Assembly: GCF_001458255.1 (NCBI RefSeq)
Contig: NZ_CYSB01000041.1
Span: forward strand, 186,001-250,000
Reading direction: 5' to 3'
DNA from: Thalassovita autumnalis
GTDB taxonomy: Bacteria; Pseudomonadota; Alphaproteobacteria; Rhodobacterales; Rhodobacteraceae
DNA length: 64,000 bases
Of the stretch, positions 36,701-46,136 are shown one piece after another (position 1 is the first letter of the stretch; the number at the start of each line of letters is the position of its first letter). The position numbers and the translations under genes are program-made. The notes beneath the pieces are model-generated. The model had not been told where the DNA came from, did no database searches, and worked only from the letters and a program-made list of their open reading frames with translations.

Positions 36701-36722
36701 AGAAAACCCGCCGAATCGGGTT
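36701..36722 (-). terminator. Native terminator of the disrupted tRNA-fMet gene
   Basis: On the minus strand AACCCG pairs with CGGGTT around ATTCGG, followed by TTCT. It lies about 30 bp downstream of the tRNA CCA end, as expected for the tRNA gene before integration. Confidence 0.65.
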
Positions 36723-36749
36723 ATGTGTGGTCATTTCTGTTTAGAAAGT

Positions 36750-36797
<48 letters not shown>

Positions 36798-37610
36798 CAT
36801 TATTGAGCGATTCCAATAACTTAATAATTTCAAGAGCATAGGCGACAACCCTTTGAATTCACAAATTTTCAGCCCTGAAACTCGCTTACATCGGCCAACA
36901 TCCACCGTGTCTCACACTTAAAAAATGACGTACGTTCGTTGACATGGCGTTGACATGATGATCGTTCGACCGATGGGAAGATAATCGTTTTCGGCCCTTA
37001 GCTGCCACTCAGGCATCTTGCAGCGAACGACAGTTGAGAGCCCAACCCGTGAATTTGGTTTTCTCGCTGCATGCGCTTGCAGCACAAATTCTTCTGCATT
37101 TGCAAAATTTCTCGCGCTGCGGTGCTGCTCAAAAACCGGTCGTTGGCTACCCCCGCATCGTCCAGTTGCTCTCTGTCCGGCTGTCACTTTACCCAAATCA
37201 ATAAGATTCTGCCGATTGGACGTCTTTTTGGAGGATTTTGCACTCTCAATTGCAATATATCTACAGGCTGTGTTTCAGGTCTGAGCTTGACGCTGACCGC
37301 TTTCTAGCAGGGCGATATCTAATTCGGCGCATCAACGCCAAGGAGACTTTTCCACAGATCTGATTGTCTGAAAATTAAGGGTACAGCCCGCTGCTAATAA
37401 CAAACGAAATTTTCAACCAAGATGCTGGTTAATTAGGATACAGAGACAGTAATTATCGAGTTGGTCCGTGTCACAAAAACGTACCGAGAATTGAATCGTG
37501 CGTCACTTCCAATACTATCAGGAAAATATCACACTGAATCTGGCGATGCTCTACATCCTTGGCGAAAACGCATGGTAGTCCAGACAGCCATCAAAGGTTT
37601 CGAAAACTCG

Positions 37611-39068
37611 TCAAACAATTGGTTCGTAATCCTTGAGTACTTCTGAAACAACTTTTTCTATTCCCGAAACATGCAGTGTATCGCAACAGCTTACCAACTC
37701 TTCGATGGCTCTTATATTATCTTGCAGTTGCATCATTATCGCCGGCACTTCCTTGATGATTTTTGCATAATCACCCTCACGGGCAAGCGGGACTAAAACA
37801 GATTCAAGCGGGTCGTCGACCAATTCGGCCCCTCTGAGATACTCAACCCACATTGCAAAAATTACGCTATGTAAGCTGGTTTCACCTCCGATGTTATTCA
37901 ACGCGTTCCACGGCTCGATGATACGTTGTGGAAGTTTCTGCGATGTATCGCTGACAATCTGAGACGTTTTGTGAAGCAGGCTTTCGTTCTTGAAACGCTC
38001 GGTCAGTTTTTCAACATAGTGGTTCAGGTCACCGTCCACGCGAAGAGATCTGATTGTATTTCGCCAATACCGTTGGAGAAAGGCAACGGCGTCTTTGGAT
38101 TGCATGACTTCATTTACATAGGTTCGCCCCGTAAGTTCGCCATATAGCGCGATGAATGTGTGCGCTCCATTCAAGAGGCGCAGCTTCATTTCTTCGTAGG
38201 GCACGACATCTGTGACGAAGCTAACCCCGTCAGAGAGAGACCAATCCGGGCGCCCTTGAGGGAAATCATCTTCGATGACCCACTGGCTAAATGGTTCGGT
38301 TACAATTGCAGCTTGATCTTGAAGTGCCAGTTTCTTTGTTGCGGCAGAAATATCCGCCTCTGAGGTCGCAGGTACAATACGGTCAACCATTGAGCACGGG
38401 CAGGCCAATGAACTGGCAAGCTCTGCTGCAAACCTGGCATCTTTTCTTTGCGCAAGCTTGATCACCGCAGATTTAAGCGTTTTCCCGTTTGACACGAGAT
38501 TGTCGCAGCTTAACAATGTGAACAACGGAAGGCGGCGTTTCTGGCGCGTATACAGCGCTTCCACAATGTAAAGAAGCGCGGAGGCGCTTGACTGTTCAAA
38601 GTTTGAAGGGGTCCAATCAGGTGACTGATCTTCCGGCCAGACATATCCTTTTTCGGTAATCGTCAGCGTAACAATTTTCACCTCGGGGCGGCAGAGTTCC
38701 TCGAGGACACGCGCTGGATCTTCCGGGGCGCAGATCACTTCCGAGATCGAACCGATGACCCTAAAGCGCTCTTTGTCGTTCTCGCGACAGTTCACACTGT
38801 AGAGATAGTCCTGGCTGGAAAGAGTGTTCTTTATTCGCGGCGACCGCAGCGAAACACCGACTATTCCCCATGACAGGTCGCCACGACCAAGCACATCGTC
38901 AGTATAAACTGCTTGATGGCCCCGGTGAAAATTACCCACCCCAAGATGTACAATGCCATTCGTTACCTGAGCTCTGTCATACGCTGGCTGCAAGACGTCC
39001 GCTGGCAAGTTTTTGACACTGTTGTTGTCGAGAAGTTCCGGCACCTTGCTTTGCGAATTCTGAACCAT
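37611..39068 (-). CDS. Mannitol-dehydrogenase-family oxidoreductase, probable fructuronate/mannonate reductase
   Basis: A 485-residue NAD-dependent long-chain polyol dehydrogenase. The N-terminal motif VHLGVGNFHRGHQAVYTDDVL (about 40-60) and the catalytic segment KLRLLNGAHTF (about 305-315, with conserved Lys and His) identify the family. In a cluster with mannonate dehydratase and KDG kinase the likely reaction is D-fructuronate to D-mannonate (UxuB-type), though mannitol or arabinitol oxidation is possible. It ends the minus-strand set; its start overlaps the Zn-dehydrogenase stop by 1 bp, so the two are coupled. Confidence 0.85.
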   Translation of the reverse strand: MVQNSQSKVPELLDNNSVKNLPADVLQPAYDRAQVTNGIVHLGVGNFHRGHQAVYTDDVLGRGDLSWGIVGVSLRSPRIKNTLSSQDYLYSVNCRENDKERFRVIGSISEVICAPEDPARVLEELCRPEVKIVTLTITEKGYVWPEDQSPDWTPSNFEQSSASALLYIVEALYTRQKRRLPLFTLLSCDNLVSNGKTLKSAVIKLAQRKDARFAAELASSLACPCSMVDRIVPATSEADISAATKKLALQDQAAIVTEPFSQWVIEDDFPQGRPDWSLSDGVSFVTDVVPYEEMKLRLLNGAHTFIALYGELTGRTYVNEVMQSKDAVAFLQRYWRNTIRSLRVDGDLNHYVEKLTERFKNESLLHKTSQIVSDTSQKLPQRIIEPWNALNNIGGETSLHSVIFAMWVEYLRGAELVDDPLESVLVPLAREGDYAKIIKEVPAIMMQLQDNIRAIEELVSCCDTLHVSGIEKVVSEVLKDYEPIV

Positions 39069-40114
39069 CAGTCCTGATCCAGCATCAGTTGCACTTTCAT
39101 CGCAGAACCCCGGTCCGCCGCCGCATGCATCGCTTTTTCAGCGTCTTCAAGCGGGAAGGTTTGGGTGATCAGAGGTGCAACATTCAGTGCTTTGTCGTTC
39201 AAATATTTCACGGCTTGTGCAAATTCATGATGAAATCGGAAAGTGCCTTTGAAATTCAACTCTTTTCCGACAATGACATTGAGCGGAAACGCAGTCTCAC
39301 CGGCAGATCCGACGAGAACAATTGTGCCACGCGGTTTCACGTGGTCGATCGCAGTTGCAATTGCAGCCTTCGCGGCGGAACACTCGAAAGCAACGTCAAA
39401 CTGACCTTCCCGTTCTACAAATGCGCTCAGCAGAGCGGAGGATTTAGCGACGTTAACTTCAAAAGTTGAGCCCATTTGTTTTGCCACGGCGAGCGTAAAG
39501 TCAGAAAGGTCAGTCACAACAATATGCTTCGCGCCTTGCGTGGCTGCGACGGCCACACACAAGGCCCCGATCGGACCAGACCCAGTAACGAGAACGGATT
39601 TACCCTTGAGGTCTTCGACCTGCGCAGCGGCGTGCAGGCACACCGCCAAAGGCTCTGCACATGCAGCCTCTGCAAAGGTCACGTGGTCTTCAACACGATG
39701 ACATTGCGACGCTTTCGCCACCATGAAGTTTCGAAAACCACCATCAATATGCGGCTTTGTTTTTGCGGAGCCTGTAAACTTCAGGTCGGTGCAGTGTTGA
39801 TGTAAATCCTCACGGCAATACGCGCAGTTGTTGCAAGGCAGGCTCGGGTTTATCGCGACTTTGTCGCCGACACTGAGTGATGTAACTGAAGAACCCAATT
39901 CACGAACGACACCAGAAATTTCATGGCCCAGAATGATCGGTTCAGACACGCGGATCGTGCCGATGCCTCCGTCTTGATAATAGTGAAGATCGGTGCCGCA
40001 TATGCCGCCACGCTTCATTTCAACCACAACGGATGAATCGTCTGGACCCTCAAGCATCTGGGTTTGAATCTCGAGCTTACCTTTTTCGAGTAGTGTGCAA
40101 ACGCGGTTTAGCAT
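39068..40114 (-). CDS. Zinc-dependent alcohol dehydrogenase, L-idonate/L-gulonate 5-dehydrogenase type
   Basis: A 348-residue medium-chain dehydrogenase. Catalytic zinc ligands are in GGICGTDLHYYQDGG (Cys near 38) and the GHE motif near 65. The structural zinc set NNCAYCREDLHQHC near 95-108 is complete, and the NAD site VTGSGPIGALC lies near 175-185. The LHYYQDGGIGTIRV segment is typical of L-idonate 5-dehydrogenase. With the fructuronate-reductase gene coupled to it, oxidation of L-gulonate to D-fructuronate (as described for RspB-like enzymes) is an equally good assignment. Confidence 0.82.
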   Translation of the reverse strand: MLNRVCTLLEKGKLEIQTQMLEGPDDSSVVVEMKRGGICGTDLHYYQDGGIGTIRVSEPIILGHEISGVVRELGSSVTSLSVGDKVAINPSLPCNNCAYCREDLHQHCTDLKFTGSAKTKPHIDGGFRNFMVAKASQCHRVEDHVTFAEAACAEPLAVCLHAAAQVEDLKGKSVLVTGSGPIGALCVAVAATQGAKHIVVTDLSDFTLAVAKQMGSTFEVNVAKSSALLSAFVEREGQFDVAFECSAAKAAIATAIDHVKPRGTIVLVGSAGETAFPLNVIVGKELNFKGTFRFHHEFAQAVKYLNDKALNVAPLITQTFPLEDAEKAMHAAADRGSAMKVQLMLDQD

Positions 40115-40143
40115 TGTTTTGGTCCTGATTAGTTCGTTGTAGT

Positions 40144-41073
40144 TTACGCGACCGAAAGGTCAGACGGGGTTGGCACAATCGCGCCTTTTGATTGAATGAC
40201 TGCACTTGCAAGCTGATGTCCCGAAAGGGCTGCCTTGCCGGTGTCTGCATAGCTTAGAAACGTGCCGAGAAAGCCTCCATCAAAGCTATCACCGGCTGCA
40301 GTTGTATCGGCAACTTCCGACACAACTGGAAACGAGAACTCTTTTGGCTTGAATTGACCCAGTAAAATCGGCGCACGGGCGCCTCTTTTGATCGCGCCTG
40401 AGGAATAATTATAGTGCTGAAAGCGTGCAATTACCTGTTTTTCTGTTTCACCGTAAAGTGCCATTTCGTCGTCCAGCGAAGGCAACGCGATGTCACACAA
40501 TGTCCAGGCAGTATGCGTTCGCTCAGCCGCAAGTTCACGACTTTCCCATAGGGCCGGCCGATAGTTTGAATCGAAGGCGAACACGCCACCCCGCCGCTTG
40601 AACTGCTGCAGCCAATCAAAAAAAGCCAGTCGGGTTGCGTCAGGCAAAATGGCCAGAGAAATGCCCGACGTGTAAACAACATCATACCCGTCCAGTATCG
40701 AAAAGTCGGGACCATCATTCGTTTCAAACATCTGGCGTGCCGCTGAGTCAGATCTCCAATAGCTGAAACTGCGTTCTCCTTGATCATCTAAAGTGATTGA
40801 GTAAACGCCAGGTAGCTTCGCAGGAACCCGTCTGATCCGCGTTCCTCCCAATCCGTGCTTTTCGATCGCATCAAGCATTTTGCCGGACAGATGATCCTCG
40901 CCAAGTGCAGTGACGTAATCCACTTTGTGTTCACCGGGCAAAACGCGACGAAGGTAGACCGCTGTGTTGAACGTGTCTCCTGCAATATTGGCTTCTGTTG
41001 CGCCTGGCAGTTCTTCGAACATCAGTTCGATCATCACTTCACCGAAACAGGCGACATTTAGGGGATTGGCCAT
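40144..41073 (-). CDS. kdgK: 2-keto-3-deoxygluconate kinase (PfkB family)
   Basis: A 309-residue sugar-acid kinase. The ATG at 41073 is used because GAG lies 7 bp upstream and the family start (VACFGEVMIEL) follows; starts at 41085 and further out are possible. The GDTFNTAVYLRR motif near 35 and DTTAAGDSFDGGFLG near 267-281 are the substrate and ATP/catalytic motifs of KDG kinases. It phosphorylates KDG to KDPG, which an aldolase (not in this window) splits to pyruvate and glyceraldehyde-3-phosphate. It lies between the dehydrogenases and the TRAP transporter. Confidence 0.85.
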   Translation of the reverse strand: MANPLNVACFGEVMIELMFEELPGATEANIAGDTFNTAVYLRRVLPGEHKVDYVTALGEDHLSGKMLDAIEKHGLGGTRIRRVPAKLPGVYSITLDDQGERSFSYWRSDSAARQMFETNDGPDFSILDGYDVVYTSGISLAILPDATRLAFFDWLQQFKRRGGVFAFDSNYRPALWESRELAAERTHTAWTLCDIALPSLDDEMALYGETEKQVIARFQHYNYSSGAIKRGARAPILLGQFKPKEFSFPVVSEVADTTAAGDSFDGGFLGTFLSYADTGKAALSGHQLASAVIQSKGAIVPTPSDLSVA

Positions 41074-41157
41074 CTTTGATCTCATGGTAAGGTTGGATGC
41101 GGTGCGGCGGTCCGAAGTGTTCGCATCGCCGCACATCATTTCATATGTTGCTGCCCA

Positions 41158-42435
41158 CTACGGAAGAAGGACCGAAGGCAACCAGGTTGCAATCGGAGGC
41201 ACGTAGGAAACGAGCAACAGCACCAGAATGTTGGTGATGATGAACGGCATGATTGCGATCACCACAGGGGTCAAAGGCAACCTCGCAATCCCCGCGCAGA
41301 CAAACAGGCAAACGCCCAAAGGTGGTGTCGTAAGACCGATCATCAAATTCAGAACAGCAAATGTTGCAAAATGAAGCGGGTCTATTCCTACAGCGGTTGC
41401 AAGGCTCAAAAGCGGCACAAACAGAATGATCAATGCTGCGATTGTTTCCATGAACATCCCCACGAACAGCAGAAGGATGTTAATGATTAAGATGACGACA
41501 AACTTATTGTCTGTAAACGACAGAACTGCCGATGCAATCATCTGTGGAATGCGTTCCGAAACCAGTATCCAGCCAAAGACATTTGCAAAGCCGACCAGCG
41601 CCAGAATTCCGGAAGCGGCTACGGCGCTCTCGACAACGATTTTGGGTACTTTTCGGATTGGCAGTTCGCGATAGACAAACAAGCCAACACTCATTGCATA
41701 GACGCTGGCGACGATAGCTGTTTCTGTCGGCGTCGCGATGCCGCTCAACAGCCCGTATAGAATTAAGCCAGTCATCGCCAGAGCCCAAAATGCGCTTGTG
41801 AAGGATTTCCCAATCTCGCGGAAGCCCTGCCAGGGTTGCTTGGGAAAATTTCCACGACGCGCAATGATATAAGTGGTTACCATCATGGAAACACCCATCA
41901 AAATGCCTGGAATTGCGCCTGCCAAGAACATTTTTCCAACAGAAATACCTGACAGCGCCCCAACGATAATCATGGGAACGCTTGGTGGAATGATCGGGCC
42001 AACGGTTGACGAAGCCGCAGTTACCGCCGCTGAAAAAGCGGCAGGGTAGCCTGCCTTTTTCATTCCGGGGATCATGACGCCTCCAATAGAGGCAGCGTCT
42101 GCCACGGCGGTACCTGTGATCCCTCCAAAGAGCATCGAGGCGCCAACATTGGTAAGACCAAGGCCACCTCGTATCCAACCGACCAACGCATTTGCAAACC
42201 GAATAATACGCTCTGTGATGCCACCTTGGTTCATCAGGTTTCCAGCCAAAATAAACCCTGGAATGCTTAGGAGAACAAAAACGTCCATTCCCGCATACAT
42301 CTTTTGTGGCATTACGACGGCCGGAATATCCATCACAAATAAGTAGCACAAAGAGCTCAAACCAAGCGTGACAGCGACGGGGAGTCCCACCACCAAGCCG
42401 ATCACGAAAACTGATATCAAAATCAACAAACCCAT
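41158..42435 (-). CDS. TRAP transporter large permease (DctM family)
   Basis: A 425-residue inner-membrane protein with about 12 helices, typical of DctM. The ATG at 42435 directly follows the DctQ stop (TAAGATG arrangement) with GGAG inside the upstream gene end. The conserved FGGITGTAVADAASIGGVMIP and GPIIPPSVPMIIVG segments of the transport core are intact. It forms a sodium-driven importer with the DctQ and DctP proteins encoded upstream. The expected substrate is a sugar acid, judged from neighbours. Confidence 0.92.
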   Translation of the reverse strand: MGLLILISVFVIGLVVGLPVAVTLGLSSLCYLFVMDIPAVVMPQKMYAGMDVFVLLSIPGFILAGNLMNQGGITERIIRFANALVGWIRGGLGLTNVGASMLFGGITGTAVADAASIGGVMIPGMKKAGYPAAFSAAVTAASSTVGPIIPPSVPMIIVGALSGISVGKMFLAGAIPGILMGVSMMVTTYIIARRGNFPKQPWQGFREIGKSFTSAFWALAMTGLILYGLLSGIATPTETAIVASVYAMSVGLFVYRELPIRKVPKIVVESAVAASGILALVGFANVFGWILVSERIPQMIASAVLSFTDNKFVVILIINILLLFVGMFMETIAALIILFVPLLSLATAVGIDPLHFATFAVLNLMIGLTTPPLGVCLFVCAGIARLPLTPVVIAIMPFIITNILVLLLVSYVPPIATWLPSVLLP

Positions 42436-42436
42436 C

Positions 42437-42931
42437 TTATTGCTCCATTCGGTTTGCAGGGACGCTGCTGTCATCAGCGATGATCATAGAAACAACGCGG
42501 AGAAGCGAAAAAACCGCGAGAACAACGAGCAGTAACCAAACAGACAAGTGGATGTAGTCCATACGTAGTCCCAAAGCCGGAGAAGTCTGAAGTTTTCCGA
42601 TCGAGACGTACTTCCATGCCGGGGGAATCAAGATTGCGCAAAGAATGAATGTCACTGCGGCAGAACACAGCCTTAGCCTGCGCGGCCAATTCCCTGGCAA
42701 AGCATCACAAACGATATCGACGTTTACCAGATCACCACTTCGAAATGACAAGCCAGCGCCGAAAGCGACCACAAACAGCATTGCAATTCTTGTGAGTTCT
42801 TCTGTCCAAACCGGTGAAGACGCCAAAGTTCGCCCAACGACCTGGGTAAGTACGGCAGCCATCAAAACCATAAAGGCAATGCCTACGCCAATACTGCAGA
42901 TCGCTACTGTTATGTTCTCGATGCGTTTCAT
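42437..42931 (-). CDS. TRAP transporter small permease (DctQ family)
   Basis: A 164-residue membrane protein with four helices (about 9-31, 45-63, 85-105, 122-145). The start at 42931 has AAAGGGGA upstream; an upstream ATG six codons earlier lacks that. The WTEELTRIAMLFVVAFGAGL segment is the DctQ family signature. The stop overlaps the ribosome site of the dctM gene, giving coupled synthesis of the two permeases. Confidence 0.9.
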   Translation of the reverse strand: MKRIENITVAICSIGVGIAFMVLMAAVLTQVVGRTLASSPVWTEELTRIAMLFVVAFGAGLSFRSGDLVNVDIVCDALPGNWPRRLRLCSAAVTFILCAILIPPAWKYVSIGKLQTSPALGLRMDYIHLSVWLLLVVLAVFSLLRVVSMIIADDSSVPANRMEQ

Positions 42932-43004
42932 GTTGGTCCCCTTTCTCATTCGGGAGGCCGCAGAACCGAAATGCCGCAGCCCCCCAGGGAGTAAACTTTT
43001 CAGA

Positions 43005-43982
43005 TTATTCCGAGAACAAACCTTCTACGATCGGTCGAATTTCGTCGCTTACATTCGCGAGAACAGCCTCTTTTGCTGCGGCTTGGAAGGCAGCGCCGTC
43101 GACTTCGACGAATTCCATTCCTTTTCCTTCGAGGTAGTCACGGTCTTCTGCCAGGCTGGTCAGTAACAGGCCACGCTCATATTCTTGAGCAACGGCAGCC
43201 GCTTTCATGACAGCTTCCTGATCTTCTGCAGAGAGCTCTTGCCAGGTGGATTCTGCGATTGTCAGGTAGATCCAGGAACGCACATGCTCAGTAAGATTTA
43301 CATAACCCTGAACTTCGTTGAACGTCGCGGAGCGGATCAGAGCCAGCGGGTTTTCCTGACCTTCGATTACGCCGCTTTGTAGCGAGGTGAACACTTCAGA
43401 GAAAGCCATAGGTGTTGGAGCTGCACCAAGAGCACTCCAGACATCAACAAACAGAGGTACGTTTGGAACGCGCATTTTCATACCGTTCAGATCAGCAGGG
43501 GACGCGATCGGTCGCTGCGAAGTCAGGTTGCGAGGCCCACGCGCGAAGAATGCGATTGGACGGATCTGCGCATTTGCAATAATCTGATCACGGATGTCGT
43601 CGCCGATTTCGCCAGACGCAACTTCATCCATGTGATCAAGCGATTTGTAGGCGTAAGGAACCGCAAGCAACGCGGCCAAGGGAGCCCAGTTTTGCAGACT
43701 TTCGCCGGTGATTGTCATGTCAACGGTACCAAGCTGCATGCCATTGATGAGGTCAATTTCTTTGCCCAGCGATTCATTTGGGAACACTTCAACGGCAATC
43801 CGGCCATCTGTCAGAGCGCTTAGCTCTTCGCCAAATTTTACTGCCGCCAAATGCCACGCATTTTGCTCATTTGCCAAATGGCCCAGTTTCAGGGTCATTT
43901 CTTGTGCAAATGAAGCCGAAGTGCTGATTGCAGCGAAACAAGTCGCCAGCGCAACGGATTTAAGTGATTTAAAGAGCCTCAT
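43005..43982 (-). CDS. TRAP transporter substrate-binding protein (DctP family)
   Basis: A 325-residue periplasmic binding protein with a Sec signal peptide (cleavage near residue 26, SFA-QE). LKLGHLANEQNAWHLAAVKFGEELSAL at the mature start and the central NLTSQRPIASPADLNGMKMRVPN carry the Arg that binds the ligand carboxylate in TRAP binders. GVIEGQENPLALI completes the family pattern. Related proteins bind uronates and aldonates (D-mannonate, L-gulonate, glucuronate), which fits this cluster. First gene of the TRAP unit. Confidence 0.92.
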   Translation of the reverse strand: MRLFKSLKSVALATCFAAISTSASFAQEMTLKLGHLANEQNAWHLAAVKFGEELSALTDGRIAVEVFPNESLGKEIDLINGMQLGTVDMTITGESLQNWAPLAALLAVPYAYKSLDHMDEVASGEIGDDIRDQIIANAQIRPIAFFARGPRNLTSQRPIASPADLNGMKMRVPNVPLFVDVWSALGAAPTPMAFSEVFTSLQSGVIEGQENPLALIRSATFNEVQGYVNLTEHVRSWIYLTIAESTWQELSAEDQEAVMKAAAVAQEYERGLLLTSLAEDRDYLEGKGMEFVEVDGAAFQAAAKEAVLANVSDEIRPIVEGLFSE

Positions 43983-44008
43983 AGATTTCTCCTCCAGATA
44001 ATTAAGGC

Positions 44009-44719
44009 TTACGGATCATTCACCTTGCCACCTCCTCCAGCGAAATACTGTGGATACAGCTGCTGGATTCTTGGCAGGGAATTCAGGATTTCTTTTAGGT
44101 GGCGTCGCATGCTGCGCTCGGCGGCATCGGCGTCACCTTCTTCAATTTTATCTACAATCTGACCATGCTGTGCGATCAAGGTGTGGATTGGAAATTCGAC
44201 AAACGAAATGAAACGAACGCGGTCCATCTGGGCCTTGACGGCCTCAAGATATCCCCATGCCTGTTCAATCCCAGCTGCGATTGCCAGGGTTTCATGAAAT
44301 ACCTCGTCCAATTCGATAAATTTCGCTGGATTTACGTCTGCGATCGCCGCCTGCTCTTTTAGCTGAGAACGCAACTCTTTTATCAGCGACGTATCCGGGG
44401 TTTGGGCCAAGTTGTGAACAACGTCTGCCTCAAAGGCTTCCCTTACAAATCGACCACCAAGAACTGAGTTCACATCGATTGGCTTTACAAATGTCCCGCG
44501 TTGCGGGCGGATTTCCAACAGTCCCTCATGCTCAAGCGTAATGAAGGCTTCTCGCACCGGCTGTCGGCTGACTTGGTATTCTTTGGCGAGATCGGACTCG
44601 GATAATCTGCTTGATGGCTTTAGCTGGTTTCGAACAATGCGGCTTCGCAAGATAACGCGCAATTGTGGCGCAACGGCCTTTCGCGGATTTAGTCGCCAAT
44701 CATTCAAATCCAACAGCAT
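44009..44719 (-). CDS. GntR-family regulator (FadR/FCD) of the sugar-acid cluster
   Basis: A 236-residue regulator. The start at 44719 has AGGAGGAGACAGG upstream; a longer start is unlikely. The winged helix-turn-helix is at about 20-85 (QVSRQPVREAFITLEHEGLLEI). The FCD domain is at about 95-215, with metal-ligand positions in ELDEVFHETLA. It sits between the TRAP genes on the same strand and the divergent mannonate dehydratase gene, the usual place for a UxuR/ExuR-type controller of hexuronate use. The effector would be an aldonate or KDG. Confidence 0.88.
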   Translation of the reverse strand: MLLDLNDWRLNPRKAVAPQLRVILRSRIVRNQLKPSSRLSESDLAKEYQVSRQPVREAFITLEHEGLLEIRPQRGTFVKPIDVNSVLGGRFVREAFEADVVHNLAQTPDTSLIKELRSQLKEQAAIADVNPAKFIELDEVFHETLAIAAGIEQAWGYLEAVKAQMDRVRFISFVEFPIHTLIAQHGQIVDKIEEGDADAAERSMRRHLKEILNSLPRIQQLYPQYFAGGGGKVNDP

Positions 44720-44850
44720 CCTGTCTCCTCCTGCATTTTTCATACTATCATACTTCCATACAAGTCAACACTCTGTTAACATTTCTATTGCGATGTGGGG
44801 GTTCACGATGCCAACACCAGAGAAAAGCAATACAGAACGGATGGTATAAA

Positions 44851-46068
44851 ATGAAGCAAACATGGCGTTGGTTCGGCCCGGTGGATAAAGTATCGCTGGA
44901 AAATGCACGGCAAGCCGGAGCGACGGGTATTGTCTCTGCCTTGCATGAGATACCCAACGGCGTCGTTTGGAGTTTGCGTGCAATTCAGGAGCGACAAGCC
45001 CAGATCAGTGCAAACGCGAGTGGCCTGACATGGGACGTCGTCGAAAGTTTGCCGGTTTCTGAGGACATCAAACAGCAGTCGGGCGATTGGGCTGATCATA
45101 TTTCAAGCTACAAGGCCAGTCTGCAAAACATCGCCGCCTCCGGTATCGAAACCGTTTGTTATAACTTTATGCCGGTGCTGGACTGGACCCGTACGGATCT
45201 TCGTTTCGCATTGCCGGATGCTGCGCGCTGCATGCGCTTTGACGTATGTGACTTTGCGGTTTTCGATGTCTTTCTGCTTATGCGAGACGGCGCAGAAGGC
45301 GACTATGACAAAGACATAGTGGCAGAGGCGCGCATACGTCACCAGCAGATGTCTGACAAAGACAAAGCCGGGTTGGTAAACAACATAATCTGCGGCCTGC
45401 CAGGCTCCGAAGAAGGCTATTCTGTTGAAACGTTGAGAGAACAGCTTGAGCTTTACAAAGATATGAGCGCAGATCGGTTGCGCCAGCATCAGATCGACTT
45501 CTTAAGCGAAGTCATTCCCGTAGCCGAAGACCTGGGTATTCGGATGTGCTGCCATCCGGATGATCCACCATTTCCACTCTTGGGGTTACCTCGGATTATG
45601 TCGACCGAGGCGGATTACACGGCCTTGGTTACCGCCATCGACTCACCGTCCAATGGGATCACATTTTGCACTGGGTCATTGGGTGTCCGCGAATCAAATG
45701 ACCTGGTTGGGATGGTCGAGCGGCTCGGTTCAAAGATTCATTTCGCACATCTGAGAAATGTGCAGCGCGAAAGCAATGCCATCCCTAACAGTTTCCATGA
45801 AGCCGCCCACCTTGAAGGGTCGTCAGATATGGTTGCCGTTGTCTCTGCTCTTTTGAATGAAGAAAAGCGGCGAAAAGATGAGGGAAGAAAAGATAGCGAC
45901 ATTCCGTTTCGCCCCGATCACGGTCAGGACATTTTGACCGACCTGCAAACGGATGCGCAACCCGGTTACCCCGCGGTCGGACGCCTTAAAGGCCTCGCCG
46001 AGTTGCGCGGCATTATCGCGGCGCTTTCGGCTGATGGCACATCCAGCCAAAGCTCCGGATTCCATTGA
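44851..46068 (+). CDS. uxuA: Mannonate dehydratase UxuA
   Basis: A 405-residue metal-dependent dehydratase of the xylose-isomerase-like TIM-barrel type. The N-terminus MKQTWRWFGPVDKVSL and the ALHEIPNGVVW and VVESLPVSEDIKQQSGDW segments are classical UxuA. The metal site HPDDPPFPLLGLPRIMS lies near 236-252. It converts D-mannonate to 2-keto-3-deoxygluconate, the substrate of the KDG kinase in the divergent half of the cluster. It is divergent from the GntR regulator and co-oriented with the oxidase gene 68 bp downstream. Confidence 0.95.
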   Translation: MKQTWRWFGPVDKVSLENARQAGATGIVSALHEIPNGVVWSLRAIQERQAQISANASGLTWDVVESLPVSEDIKQQSGDWADHISSYKASLQNIAASGIETVCYNFMPVLDWTRTDLRFALPDAARCMRFDVCDFAVFDVFLLMRDGAEGDYDKDIVAEARIRHQQMSDKDKAGLVNNIICGLPGSEEGYSVETLREQLELYKDMSADRLRQHQIDFLSEVIPVAEDLGIRMCCHPDDPPFPLLGLPRIMSTEADYTALVTAIDSPSNGITFCTGSLGVRESNDLVGMVERLGSKIHFAHLRNVQRESNAIPNSFHEAAHLEGSSDMVAVVSALLNEEKRRKDEGRKDSDIPFRPDHGQDILTDLQTDAQPGYPAVGRLKGLAELRGIIAALSADGTSSQSSGFH

Positions 46069-46136
46069 TCTTTGTTTGAAAACCTCAGGTTCACCAAAGA
46101 GATCATTGTTGAAGGTCAAGACGAAGGAAGAACACA

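Noticed and set aside
36463-36744. A 93-codon plus-strand frame left of the tRNA fragment
   Set aside because: It runs over the tRNA terminator and hairpin, with no ribosome site or family pattern.
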